Numbered from the stretch's first letter, positions 18,548 to 27,655 are shown. The stretch is DNA of 64,000 bases from Longitalea luteola (GCF_017356035.1 NZ_JAFIQX010000001.1:124001-188000), one strand, 5' to 3'. The notes: a model not told the origin generated them from the letters alone. Made by a program: numbers and translations.

Positions 18548-21094
18548 ATGAAGAAAGTCCCCGCTGGTATAGTCCTGTTATTATTCATTTCCAGTTTGGC
18601 TTTGGCTCAGGTTAAATCGCCCGATCAGTTCCTGGGGTATAAGTTAGGTAGCCGGTACACCCCTCATTTTAATATTGTCAATTATTGCAGGCAGGTGGCG
18701 GAAGCGGTGCCCGATATGGTAAAATTGGAACAGTATGGAACTACCCATGAAGGACGGCCTTTACTATTATTGTATGTGACCTCACCTGGCAACCTGGCGC
18801 GCCTGGAAGCCATAAGGCAAAATAACCTGCGGCTGGCCGGATTAACGCCCGATAAAATGGCCCCCGATGAAAAGGCGCCGGCCATTATTTGGTTAAGCTA
18901 TAATGTGCATGGTAATGAAACCTCTTCGTCAGAAGCTGCCATGCTTACGCTATATGAACTGGTGAACCCTTCCAATACAAGAACCAAAGACTGGTTACAG
19001 CATACGGTTATCATTATCGATCCCTGTATCAATCCCGACGGCCGCGACCGGTACGTGAACTGGTTCAATTCGGTGGTAGGTATACAACCCAATCCGCAGC
19101 CTTTTACCCGCGAGCATGCTGAGCCCTGGCCCGGTGGACGGCCCAATCACTATTATTTCGACCTGAACCGCGACTGGGCCTGGCAAACCCAGATTGAAAC
19201 CCAGCAGCGCATAATAAAATACAACCAGTGGTTGCCTCAAATACATGTCGATTACCACGAACAATACTATAATAACCCCTATTATTTTGCCCCCGCGGCC
19301 GAACCATACCATGAAGTGATCACCCCCTGGCAACGCGATTTTCAAACCATCATTGGCCGAAACAATGCCAAATATTTCGATCAGCAGGGCTGGTTATTCT
19401 TCACCAAAGAGCGGTTCGATCTTTTTTATCCCAGCTATGGAGATACGTATCCATTATATAAAGGCGCCATCGGAATGACGTATGAGCAGGGCGGGCATAG
19501 CCGGGGCGGTGCTGCTGTCATCAACCGCGATGGCGATACGCTCACGTTGTGGGACCGGCTGTACCACCATTTCACTACGGGCATGAGCACGATTGAAGCC
19601 ACTGCGCAAAATGCGCCAAAAGTGGTGCAGGAGTTTAAAAAGTATTACGATAAAGCACGTACTTCACCTCCGGGAGAATTTAAGGCTTACGTCATAAAGG
19701 CCGATGAAGGAGATAAAATCACCCGGTTGAAGCAACTGCTAACGCGAAACAATATTGAATGGCGCCATACCGGCATTGGCAGCTACAATGGCCTCAATTA
19801 TTTCACGGGCAAAATGGCGCCGTTAAAAACCGACAGCCAGGATATAGTGGTCAATGCCAATCAACCCAATGCCAACCTGGTAAAAGTACTTTTTGAAAGG
19901 AACTCCCTGTTGAGTGATACGGTAACTTATGACATTACCGCCTGGTCAATTCCCTATGTTTACGGACTTACAACCTATGGATTGAGCAGCTATATTACCG
20001 GTTTGCCGAAATCGGCAGTACCTGATAAAGCGAAAACCAAAACCATCAATGGTGAGAACAGCGTAGCGTGGCTGATACGCTGGAACGGATTGAACAGCGT
20101 ACAATTCTTAAGCAGCGTATTGCAACAGAAAGTAAAAGTGAGGTATGCTGAGCAGCCGTTCAAGGCCGGCAATGAAGATTTTGATAAGGGAACACTTATA
20201 ATCACCCGCACCAGCAACCAATCGTTAGGTACTTCCTTAAGCAGCATTATCAATAAAGCTGCCGACAAAGCAGGCATTGGCTATACAGCTGTCGCTTCTT
20301 CTTTTGTTGACAAAGGATTTGATTTTGGTTCAGAAAAAGTGCATACCATGCAGGCGCCCAGGATCGGGCTGCTGGCGGGCGATGGCATTTCTTCCTTAAG
20401 TATGGGGGAGGTATGGCATTTCTTCGATGTGCAGATCGGTTACCCGGTAAATGTTATCTGGGCAAGCGATCTTACCAAAAATGTGTTGCGCGACCTCGAT
20501 GTGCTGATCTTGCCGGATGGCAATTATCGTTTCCTTTCGGACCGGTCAATGAACGAAGCGCTGAAAGACTGGGTCACAACCGGCGGCAGGGTGATTGCGC
20601 TGGAAGGTGCTGTGGCGCAACTGGCTTCTGCAGACTGGGGCATCAAGGTCAAAAAAGGGGATGATGATAAAGGCGATAAAGAGGATAGGGAAGACAAAAA
20701 AGATGATTACAGTATGTTGCGTCGCTATGAGAACCGGGAGCGGGATTTTATACCAGGATATAATCCCGGTTCCATTTATAAAGTGGAACTGGACAATTCG
20801 CATCCGCTGGCCTTTGGTTACGACGATACTTATTTTACAATCAAGCAGGATAATACCATTTACGAATTCTTCAAGGAATTTGGCTGGAATGTGGGCGTCA
20901 TAAAAAAAGACAACCAGGTAGCGGGTTTCGTAGGCTCAAAGTTGAAAGATAAATTAAAGGATGGATTGATCTTCGGCGTACAGGAAATGGGGCAGGGTGC
21001 GGTTGTTTACCTGGCCGATGATCCGCTGTTCAGAAGCTTCTGGGAAAATGGCAAGCTGTTGTTCAGTAATGCGGTATTTATGGTGGGACAGTAG
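18548..21094 (+). CDS. Secreted M14-family zinc carboxypeptidase
   Basis: The 848-residue protein has a signal peptide (about 1-20, cut after LALA). The M14 zinc site is complete: HGNE at 121-124 gives two ligands, QIHVDYHE at 231-238 the third, and TYEQGG at 311-316 the catalytic Glu313. DLNRDWAW at 205-212 is a substrate-binding element of this subfamily. The C-terminal half (about 600-848) looks like a class I glutamine-amidotransferase-like fold used as a fusion domain in such Bacteroidota peptidases, and contains a highly charged KGDDDKGDKEDRED segment. It should trim peptides in the periplasm or outside the cell. Its TAG stop is the first triplet of the 86-bp repeat that follows. Confidence 0.9.
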   Translation: MKKVPAGIVLLLFISSLALAQVKSPDQFLGYKLGSRYTPHFNIVNYCRQVAEAVPDMVKLEQYGTTHEGRPLLLLYVTSPGNLARLEAIRQNNLRLAGLTPDKMAPDEKAPAIIWLSYNVHGNETSSSEAAMLTLYELVNPSNTRTKDWLQHTVIIIDPCINPDGRDRYVNWFNSVVGIQPNPQPFTREHAEPWPGGRPNHYYFDLNRDWAWQTQIETQQRIIKYNQWLPQIHVDYHEQYYNNPYYFAPAAEPYHEVITPWQRDFQTIIGRNNAKYFDQQGWLFFTKERFDLFYPSYGDTYPLYKGAIGMTYEQGGHSRGGAAVINRDGDTLTLWDRLYHHFTTGMSTIEATAQNAPKVVQEFKKYYDKARTSPPGEFKAYVIKADEGDKITRLKQLLTRNNIEWRHTGIGSYNGLNYFTGKMAPLKTDSQDIVVNANQPNANLVKVLFERNSLLSDTVTYDITAWSIPYVYGLTTYGLSSYITGLPKSAVPDKAKTKTINGENSVAWLIRWNGLNSVQFLSSVLQQKVKVRYAEQPFKAGNEDFDKGTLIITRTSNQSLGTSLSSIINKAADKAGIGYTAVASSFVDKGFDFGSEKVHTMQAPRIGLLAGDGISSLSMGEVWHFFDVQIGYPVNVIWASDLTKNVLRDLDVLILPDGNYRFLSDRSMNEALKDWVTTGGRVIALEGAVAQLASADWGIKVKKGDDDKGDKEDREDKKDDYSMLRRYENRERDFIPGYNPGSIYKVELDNSHPLAFGYDDTYFTIKQDNTIYEFFKEFGWNVGVIKKDNQVAGFVGSKLKDKLKDGLIFGVQEMGQGAVVYLADDPLFRSFWENGKLLFSNAVFMVGQ

Positions 21095-21349
21095 TTAATG
21101 TGATAATGTGATAATTAGCTAATGTGATAATGGAATGCAGTTCCGATAATCAAGGGGATTGTGGGTGCCGGGGCAAGTAGTTTATGTGCTAATGTGATAA
21201 TTTGCTAATGTGCTAATGGAATGCAGTTCCGATAATCAAGGGGATTGTGGGTGCCGGGGCAAGTAGTTTATGTGCTGATGTGATAATTTGCTAATGTGCT
21301 AATGGAATGCAGTTCCGATAATCAAGGGGATTGTGGGTGCCGGGGCAAG
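21092..21349 (+). repeat. Tandem repeat, three copies of an 86-bp unit
   Basis: Copies lie at 21092-21177, 21178-21263 and 21264-21349, each beginning TAGTT. The core TGGAATGCAG recurs at 21131, 21217 and 21303, exactly 86 bp apart. Copies 2 and 3 differ at about one base, and copy 1 differs in the first 40 bases. The first half of each unit is the GCTAATGTG word repeat also found at 40.6, 42.1 and 43.4 kb; the second half (GGAATGCAG...GGGCAAG) is seen only here. The first copy starts on the stop codon of the M14 gene. Confidence 0.95.
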
Positions 21350-21350
21350 T

Positions 21351-21388
21351 AAGAGCCATTCACCATTGACTATTGACCATTGACCATG
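21351..21388 (+). repeat. ATTGACCATTGACC-type word repeat
   Basis: Three imperfect iterations of CCATTGAC follow directly after the 86-bp tandem repeat. The same word family occurs near 15.5, 26.12, 27.67 and 44.75 kb. Confidence 0.55.
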
Positions 21389-21558
21389 TTAAAATTTACC
21401 GGCGGATTGGCACACTGCCTCGTATTGTGTTATTTTGCCCCCGGATTAAGATCAAAACCATTAGAATGAAACGTCCATGCCCAGATTTCCGTTATGACAT
21501 TTAAGGCATGGAAATTTCGCATAGTTCCATTTGGCTAAAGAAAAATAATGATTTTCAG

Positions 21559-24075
21559 ATGAATGAATTTTACCCCGGGCGATTACTATTGTTGATTGTT
21601 CTGCTGTATGTACTGCCAGTGTCAGGACAAACGCCCGCTGCTTATACGTCTGCCGATATTTTCCTGCAAATTAAAAAGCTTAAGGTTTTAGGTTCCGTAT
21701 TATATATAGCCGCCCATCCCGATGACGAAAATACCCGTTTGCTGGCATGGCTGGCCCGGGAACGGTTATATCGTACAGGTTATTTATCATTGACCCGTGG
21801 CGATGGGGGCCAGAACCTGATCGGCGACGAACAGGGTATTGATCTGGGTTTGATCCGTACCCAGGAATTGCTGGCAGCCCGCCGTACCGATGGCGCCGAA
21901 CAATTCTTTAGCCGCGCCTTCGATTTCGGATTCAGCAAAAGCACCGATGAGGCCATGGAAAAATGGGGTAAGGAAAAAGTGCTTAGCGATGCCGTCTGGA
22001 TCATTCGCAAATTTCAGCCAGATATTATAATCACGCGTTTTCCCGAAGACAGCCGCGCCGGGCATGGACATCACTCCGCTTCTGCCGTGGTAGCCCATGA
22101 GGCTTTTAAAGCCGCTGCAGATCCCAATCGCTTTCCCGAACAATTTAAATTAGGGGTACAACCGTGGAAGGTGAAACGCATATTCTGGAATACCTTCAAC
22201 TTCGGTACTACCAATACTACCAGCAACGATCAGCTGAAAATAGATGTAGGCGGTTACAATGCCCTGGTGGGTAAAAGTTATGGCGAAATAGCTGCTGAAA
22301 GCCGCAGCCAGCATAAAAGCCAGGGATTTGGCGTACCGGGGAGCCGTGGCGCACAACTGGAATATTTTTCTTTTACCGATGGTGAACCCGCACAGAACGA
22401 CCTCATGGATGGCATCAATACCAGCTGGGCAAAACTGGAGGGCGGTGCCGCCATAGAAGCCCAGATCGATGAGATACTGAAAAGTTACTCCATTGCAAAT
22501 CCCGAGAACACTGTTCCTGCGCTGGTGAATTTATATAAGTCAATACAGGCATTGAAAGACGGATATTGGAAAAAGCAGAAGCTGGAAGAAGTACAGCGCC
22601 TGGTAGAACAGTGCAGTGGTTTATTTATGGAAGCCAGTACCGGCAATGAACAGGCTGTGGAAGGCGATTCTGTAAAAATAAATATGGTTATCAATAACCG
22701 GTTAGGGGCTCCAGTGCAATTGAGTAAGATACAACTCGATGTGCTGGATACCACCCTATCGCTGAACCTGGAAAAGAACCGGAATGTATCCCTGCAGAAA
22801 ACATTTTACGTATTTGCTACCAAGCCCATCTCACAGCCTTATTGGCTGGAACAAAAGATGAGCGATGGTTCTTTTACCGTTAACGATCAGTCGATGATTG
22901 GTAAACCCCAGAATGAACCGGCCTACCAGGCGCGCTTCGATGTGGTCATTGCCGGGCAACCATTCACCTACTACAAACCGGTACAATACAAACATACCGA
23001 TCCGGTGAAAGGAGAACTGTATCAGCCACTGGTAGTAGTGCCTTCTTCAACCGTTACTACCGAACCGAGCATCGTCATTTTCCGCAAAGGAGAAAAACAA
23101 CGCGCTGACATAGCGGTAACGGTAACGGCAAATAAAAAGTTCACCGGATATAAAGCCCGTATTTCAAAAAGACTTACTTACGACAATAGTACCAAAACAG
23201 ACAGCAACTTCACGGTACTGCCAGGCAGTCAACGGCAATATATTTTTACCATCGACAATGGCATGCTGAAAGATAAGGAACAGGATTTTGTGCAGGCATT
23301 TGTTGAATTGAAAAATGGGACTGAAGAGCAGCCGGCTTATTTGAACATGAGCAACATCAGGTACGACCATATACCTCACATTCATTATTTTTACCAGGAT
23401 GCCATCAAGGTATTGAATATTGATATTAAAACTGTAGGCAGGAAGATCGGCTATATTGAAGGCGCTGGCGATAAAGTGACCATCGCCCTGCAGCAAATGG
23501 GGTATGAGGTAACTGTTTTGAAGGAAAAGGATATTACGCCATTTAATCTGAAGCAATTCGATGCAGTTATTACCGGCGTACGTGCATACAATGTACATAA
23601 TTACCTGGAAGGAAAACATGCTGTACTGATGGATTATGTAAAAGAAGGTGGCAATCTGATCGTTCAGTACAATACCAGTAACTTCATCAGCTCGGTAACA
23701 GATAAAATAGGACCCTATCCATTTGCGATCTCGCGCAACCGTGTAACTGATGAAAAAGCAACCGTGAATTTTCTGTTGCCCAATCATCCTGTATTAAATT
23801 ATCCTAATAAGATCACTGCAAAAGATTTTGACAATTGGGTGCAGGAAAGAGGCATTTACTTTGCCGACCAGATCGACAACGCCTATGAAGCCCCGTTGTC
23901 GATGGCTGATCCGAACGAAAAAGAACAAAAAGGCAGCCTGATCATTGGAAGTTATGGCAAAGGCAAATTTGTATATACCGGACTGGTATTCTTCCGGGAA
24001 TTACCTGCCGGCGTACCCGGCGCCTACCGGTTACTGGCCAATATTATTGCACTAAATAAAAAGAAAGGTTTTTAG
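21559..24075 (+). CDS. PIG-L family deacetylase (LmbE-like), large exported form
   Basis: The start at 21559 gives MNEFYPGRLLLL and a signal peptide ending near VSGQ; the frame also extends 17 codons upstream, but without a signal-like start. The protein has 838 residues. AAHPDDENTR at about 51-60 is the first zinc motif (H53, D55, D56) and AGHGHHSASA near 183 the second, as in PIG-L N-acetyl-sugar deacetylases. The roughly 550-residue C-terminal part has beta-sandwich and Rossmann-like segments ending GRYGK-like SYGKGKFVYTGLVFFRELP. It heads an operon with two microproteins and a symporter, so it may deacetylate an imported or exported amino sugar in the periplasm. Substrate unknown. Confidence 0.88.
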   Translation: MNEFYPGRLLLLIVLLYVLPVSGQTPAAYTSADIFLQIKKLKVLGSVLYIAAHPDDENTRLLAWLARERLYRTGYLSLTRGDGGQNLIGDEQGIDLGLIRTQELLAARRTDGAEQFFSRAFDFGFSKSTDEAMEKWGKEKVLSDAVWIIRKFQPDIIITRFPEDSRAGHGHHSASAVVAHEAFKAAADPNRFPEQFKLGVQPWKVKRIFWNTFNFGTTNTTSNDQLKIDVGGYNALVGKSYGEIAAESRSQHKSQGFGVPGSRGAQLEYFSFTDGEPAQNDLMDGINTSWAKLEGGAAIEAQIDEILKSYSIANPENTVPALVNLYKSIQALKDGYWKKQKLEEVQRLVEQCSGLFMEASTGNEQAVEGDSVKINMVINNRLGAPVQLSKIQLDVLDTTLSLNLEKNRNVSLQKTFYVFATKPISQPYWLEQKMSDGSFTVNDQSMIGKPQNEPAYQARFDVVIAGQPFTYYKPVQYKHTDPVKGELYQPLVVVPSSTVTTEPSIVIFRKGEKQRADIAVTVTANKKFTGYKARISKRLTYDNSTKTDSNFTVLPGSQRQYIFTIDNGMLKDKEQDFVQAFVELKNGTEEQPAYLNMSNIRYDHIPHIHYFYQDAIKVLNIDIKTVGRKIGYIEGAGDKVTIALQQMGYEVTVLKEKDITPFNLKQFDAVITGVRAYNVHNYLEGKHAVLMDYVKEGGNLIVQYNTSNFISSVTDKIGPYPFAISRNRVTDEKATVNFLLPNHPVLNYPNKITAKDFDNWVQERGIYFADQIDNAYEAPLSMADPNEKEQKGSLIIGSYGKGKFVYTGLVFFRELPAGVPGAYRLLANIIALNKKKGF

Positions 24076-24231
24076 ATGGGCTCATTAACAAAGCGCGAGT
24101 GGTTTTTCATAATTGCTATTATTGTGGGACTGATCCTGGGCAAGCTGTTAAAAAAATTAACGATTGGACTGGTGCTGGGCGTATTACTGGCATTTATGGC
24201 CGTCATGATCTTTTCGAACAAAAAGAAATAA
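24076..24231 (+). CDS. Small hydrophobic membrane protein
   Basis: The 51-residue frame starts on the very next base after the PIG-L stop codon (TAG then ATG), so translation is probably coupled. It contains two hydrophobic stretches, FFIIAIIVGLILG and TIGLVLGVLLAFMAVMIF, separated by KLLKKL, and ends NKKK, as expected of a two-pass membrane hairpin. No named family was recognised. It is likely real because of its zero spacing, codon content and position inside the operon. It may be an assembly or regulatory partner of the symporter downstream. Confidence 0.7.
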   Translation: MGSLTKREWFFIIAIIVGLILGKLLKKLTIGLVLGVLLAFMAVMIFSNKKK

Positions 24232-24249
24232 CACGTCAGATTCATTTAT

Positions 24250-24375
24250 ATGTCACCGGTGGAAAAAGAACGTATACCTGTATTTAAAAAGTGGCGGTAC
24301 TGGTACTGGCTGGTGATCGGTTTTCTGTTATTCCTGATCGTCTTATTTTATCTCTTCACTAAACACTTTGCATGA
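24250..24375 (+). CDS. Single-pass membrane microprotein
   Basis: This 41-residue frame has a charged N-terminus (MSPVEKERIPVFKKWRYWYW) and one membrane helix (LVIGFLLFLIVLFYLF) ending at FTKHFA. Its stop overlaps the start of the symporter gene in an ATGA arrangement (24372-24375), which indicates translational coupling. No family is recognised. Small single-pass proteins encoded just before transporters often act as accessory subunits, but here that is only inferred from position. Confidence 0.7.
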   Translation: MSPVEKERIPVFKKWRYWYWLVIGFLLFLIVLFYLFTKHFA

Positions 24376-26111
24376 ATTTTTCCCGGTTAGACTGGACGGT
24401 ATTAGTGTTCACCCTGTTACTCATAATTGTGTATGGGGTATACCGCAGCCGTACATCCAAAAACCTGGAAGGATATTTATTAAGCGACCGGCAATTGCCC
24501 TGGTGGGTGGTATTGCTGAGCATCATGGGCACGCAGGCCAGCGCCATTACATTTTTAACGGTTCCCGGCCAGGCGTATAGTGAAGGGATGCGGTTTGTGC
24601 AATACTATTTCGGATTGCCATTTGCCATGGTGGTGATATGTATCATCTTTGTGCCTGTCTTTCACCGGTTAAAAGTGTTTACAGCGTATGAATATCTGGA
24701 ACAACGATTTGATGTAAAGACCCGCCTGCTCACCTCATTCCTGTTCCTGCTCTCACGGGGCCTGTCGACCGGTATCAGCATCATTGCGCCTTCCCTGGTA
24801 TTACATAGTATGCTTGGCTGGGATATGACGTTTACGACTTTATTCATGGGCGGACTGCTGATCATTTACACCGTGAGCGGTGGCGCCAAAGCGGTAGCCT
24901 ACACGCAGCAGTTACAGATCATAATAATTTACGGAGCTATGTTCACTGCTGCGTGGTGGGCGATTAAAATGTTACCGGCAGGCATCGGGATCAGTGAAGC
25001 TTTGCATGTAGGGGGCAAATCGGGCAAGCTCAATGTAATTACTTCAGGTATAACTGAGAATGGTTTCGACTGGAAGGACCGGTATAATATCTGGAGCGGC
25101 GTCATTGGCGGTTTCTTTTTGGCCCTGAGTTATTTCGGCACCGACCAAAGCCAGGTTGGCCGTTACCTCACCGCCCGTAGTGAACAGGAAAGCAAATTGG
25201 GCCTATTGATGAACGGACTTGCCAAAGTGCCTTTGCAATTCGGCATCCTGCTTATTGGTATTTTTATATTTGCATTTTACCAGTTTACCAAAGAGCCGGC
25301 ATACTTTAATCTGGCACAGGAGAGAACCTTACGGCAAAGTGCGCATGCTGGTGAATTTGCTGCTGCTGAAAAAAGATACCAGCAGGTACAGGACGAAAAA
25401 AGAAAAACGGCTATGGCGTTAGGAAATGCGCTGCAGCAAAATGACCAGGTTATGGTAAATCAGTTGCGAACGCAGTTACAACAGGATCAGCAACAGGCCG
25501 GCCAGGTGCGGGATTCAATAAAGAATATTGTAAAGAAAACAATTCCCGGCAGTGATGGGAATGATACCAATTATATCTTTCTTCGCTTCGTAGGAGATTT
25601 TTTACCCAATGGATTAGTGGGTTTGATCATTGCAATTATCTTCCTGGCGTCCTGGAGCAGTATAGCCGCGGCATTGCATGCATTGGCTTCCTGCACCATG
25701 ATCGACTTTCATAAACGGTTGTCGAAGCGAACTGCCACACCTTTACAGGAATATCGCTGGTCACAAGCTTATGCACTGATCTGGGGTTTATTTTGTGTGG
25801 TAGTGGCACAATTCAGTTATAATCTTGGCAATAGTCTGGTAGAAGCTGTGAATATCCTGGGTTCCTGGTTCTATGGAACGATATTGGGTGTTTTCCTGGT
25901 AGCCATATTTATGAAAAGGGTTGGCGGAAATGCCGTCTTCTTTGGTGCTATCATAGCCGAAGCGGTTGTTATCAGCGTATATTCGCTTGATCTGATCTCA
26001 TTTCTCTGGCTGAATTTGGTGGGAGCTGCTGCCGTAGTCTTGTTTTCGGGATTGCTACAGGCAGCGTTCTTTCGTAAAGACAGCGCGAAGATAATACCGT
26101 CTAAAAAATAA
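24372..26111 (+). CDS. Sodium:solute symporter (SSS family)
   Basis: The 579-residue inner-membrane protein has the SSS layout of about 13 membrane helices: LSDRQLPWWVVLLSIMGTQ near residues 37-55, the ISII/GGAKAV region in helices 4-5, and SYFGTDQSQVGRYL near 255-268. These transporters couple solute import to sodium entry. Between the helices near residues 313 and 400 is a roughly 85-residue polar, Gln-rich, coiled-coil-like insertion (QQDQQQAGQVRDSIK). The gene is the last of the PIG-L operon, so the cargo is probably the deacetylase substrate or product. No closer substrate prediction is possible. Confidence 0.9.
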   Translation: MNFSRLDWTVLVFTLLLIIVYGVYRSRTSKNLEGYLLSDRQLPWWVVLLSIMGTQASAITFLTVPGQAYSEGMRFVQYYFGLPFAMVVICIIFVPVFHRLKVFTAYEYLEQRFDVKTRLLTSFLFLLSRGLSTGISIIAPSLVLHSMLGWDMTFTTLFMGGLLIIYTVSGGAKAVAYTQQLQIIIIYGAMFTAAWWAIKMLPAGIGISEALHVGGKSGKLNVITSGITENGFDWKDRYNIWSGVIGGFFLALSYFGTDQSQVGRYLTARSEQESKLGLLMNGLAKVPLQFGILLIGIFIFAFYQFTKEPAYFNLAQERTLRQSAHAGEFAAAEKRYQQVQDEKRKTAMALGNALQQNDQVMVNQLRTQLQQDQQQAGQVRDSIKNIVKKTIPGSDGNDTNYIFLRFVGDFLPNGLVGLIIAIIFLASWSSIAAALHALASCTMIDFHKRLSKRTATPLQEYRWSQAYALIWGLFCVVVAQFSYNLGNSLVEAVNILGSWFYGTILGVFLVAIFMKRVGGNAVFFGAIIAEAVVISVYSLDLISFLWLNLVGAAAVVLFSGLLQAAFFRKDSAKIIPSKK

Positions 26112-26150
26112 AAGGCTCACCACTCACCATTGACAATTCACCCTACCCCT
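26112..26150. repeat. Stop-adjacent CACCATTGACAATTCACC word repeat
   Basis: The 40 bases between the convergent symporter and MarR-GNAT genes begin right after the symporter stop codon and consist of words of the ATTGACAATTG family. No stable hairpin was recognised. Confidence 0.45.
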
Positions 26151-26152
26151 CT

Positions 26153-27103
26153 TTAAAAAATTAACTCCATTTGTATGTTACATCTTTCATACGGAGTAGC
26201 ATGCCCGACCACTTTCTTAAATCCTAATTTATGATACAGGTTAATGGCAGGTTGCAGGATGGTGTTGCTTTCAAGATACAGTTTTTTAGCACCCAGTGAT
26301 CTCGCTTTGTCAACAGCCGCTTTGCCCAGGAGCCACCCGATGCTTTTGCCCTGGGCTGCGGGTGATACGGCCATTTTAGCGAGTTCATATTCATATACCG
26401 GGTCATCCATTTTGAGCAGCGCACAAACACCAACAGCTTCATTGTTGTACAGGGCAACCAGAATATGTCCGCCTTTGGCGATAATGTTCTTTTGTGGATT
26501 GTCCAGCGCCTTATGATCGGCAGCTTCCATTTTGAAATATTTCGAGATCCATTCTTCATTTAATCGCTTGAAAGCCTCCTCGTGGGCCGGTTTGTAATCG
26601 ACGATCTGCACTTCACGGCTTTCGCGTAATTTCTTTTGTTCCTGCACACGGCGTAACAATGATTTCTGTTGTAAAAGGAACTCCCATTCTTCGATCGCTT
26701 TCCACAGATCATGCCTTGTTTGCGATAAAGCTTCTTCTATAGCATTGGTAACATCGAGGTACTGGGGAGCAATGTTCTGCATGATCTCTTTGCCTTTTTT
26801 TGAGAGACCTACAACATTTTTACGGCCGTCCAGCTTGTCTTTTTTTTCAGTGACAATGCCGTGTTTAACCATTTCCCTGATGATGGTGCTTACCGACGGG
26901 TGCGAGTGGCCGATCTCTTCGGCAATGGCTGTGATGGTTTTGTCCTGTCCCAGCGATAGCGCATGGAAGACCGGAAACCATTTAGGCTGCAGTGATACAT
27001 TGTACATTTTATATACCTGGCCCGCGTCTTCCGTTATCTGTTCACTTAACCGGCGCAACCGGCTTCCCAGCGCCATTTTACCGGCATTATTGTAGAAGTC
27101 CAT
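26153..27103 (-). CDS. MarR-type regulator fused to a GNAT acetyltransferase
   Basis: The 316-residue protein joins two domains. Residues about 1-150 are a MarR-like winged helix: ITAIAEEIGHSHPSVSTIIREM near 55-76 is the recognition helix region, followed by a wing (KKDKLDGRKNVVGLSKKG). Residues about 165-316 are a GNAT fold: ELAKMAVSPAAQGKSIGWLL carries the acetyl-CoA pyrophosphate loop (Q-G-K-x-x-G), and INLYHKLGFKKV is the usual C-terminal motif. Such fusions are known in several bacteria and may tie acetylation of a small molecule to transcription control. It is encoded convergently to the symporter operon. Target genes and acetyl acceptor are unknown. Confidence 0.9.
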   Translation of the reverse strand: MDFYNNAGKMALGSRLRRLSEQITEDAGQVYKMYNVSLQPKWFPVFHALSLGQDKTITAIAEEIGHSHPSVSTIIREMVKHGIVTEKKDKLDGRKNVVGLSKKGKEIMQNIAPQYLDVTNAIEEALSQTRHDLWKAIEEWEFLLQQKSLLRRVQEQKKLRESREVQIVDYKPAHEEAFKRLNEEWISKYFKMEAADHKALDNPQKNIIAKGGHILVALYNNEAVGVCALLKMDDPVYEYELAKMAVSPAAQGKSIGWLLGKAAVDKARSLGAKKLYLESNTILQPAINLYHKLGFKKVVGHATPYERCNIQMELIF

Positions 27104-27199
27104 TATTTAATCAATTATGTAATTAATTACGTAATTTACGACCTTTGTTGGAATTACACGAAGTAATCTTTAAAATTTTCAGGGATGGAGTTCCGAAAT

Positions 27200-27655
27200 G
27201 TAAGGCCGCGCCTGCAAGCGGGACAAAAAAAGGATCACACGGGAAAGCGCCGAAAAAAAACGGCGTTTTGCCTCCAAGCGAACCACCCAAAAAGGTAAAT
27301 CATGCCGGGGCGATATCAAGGATAAAGCAGTATGCGCGACGCGAAGCAGGTCAAATAAAAAAACAGCTCGGCAAGCGGTCCCAAACAAAAAGAGCGGGTT
27401 GCGCTGGGGCGATATCAGGAAACAAAGCGGCATGCCCGACGCGAAGCTGGACAAAACAAAAAGCAGCGCCGGAAGCGATACCAAACAACAGATATTTAGC
27501 GTCGCCAAAGACGCACACAAAAAAGCGGACCACGCCGGGAAGCGCCAAATAAAAAAGCCGGTACGCCGCCAAGCGCGACCTTACAAAAAGTAGCCGGGCC
27601 CTCAAGCGGACGCACATAAAAAAAGTGGGTCCCAGCGGAAAGCGGACCCACTTTG
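27200..27655. repeat. Degenerate array of about 14 terminator-like ~33-nt units
   Basis: Plus-strand units read roughly GC-rich block, CAAGCG or GAAGCG, then a block ending in an A-tract. AAGCG-type cores occur at 27216, 27245, 27276, 27343, 27373, 27443, 27473, 27540, 27571, 27604 and 27640. A higher order of about 100 bp is visible: GACGCGAAGC recurs at 27338 and 27438, and GGGGCGATATCA at 27307 and 27406. On the minus strand each unit reads CCGCTTGGCGG-like core plus T-tract, the same core as the terminator at 5021-5050. The last unit (27622-27654) is a perfect terminator. Open frames on both strands show an 11-codon rhythm and are considered by-products. Confidence 0.75.
27622..27654 (-). 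terminator. Intrinsic terminator of the DUF2911 gene
   Basis: A perfect 11-bp stem AAAGTGGGTCC / GGACCCACTTT surrounds an 11-nt loop, with A7 on its left, which reads as a U-tract on the minus strand. It lies 23 nt past the stop of the DUF2911 gene and is the last, intact member of the array. Confidence 0.88.

Noticed and set aside
21092-21349. CRISPR array
   Set aside because: The 86-bp copies are tandem with no unique spacers of regular length, and no cas genes are nearby.
27145-27617. Repeat proteins encoded on either strand (135 codons plus strand, 113 and 88 codons minus strand)
   Set aside because: Open frames arise on both strands because the 33-nt units lack stops. The higher period of about 100 bp is not a multiple of three, and each frame has a different repeat product.
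27200-27655. CRISPR array
   Set aside because: There is no constant repeat with unique spacers, and the whole unit is degenerate with terminator-like cores.
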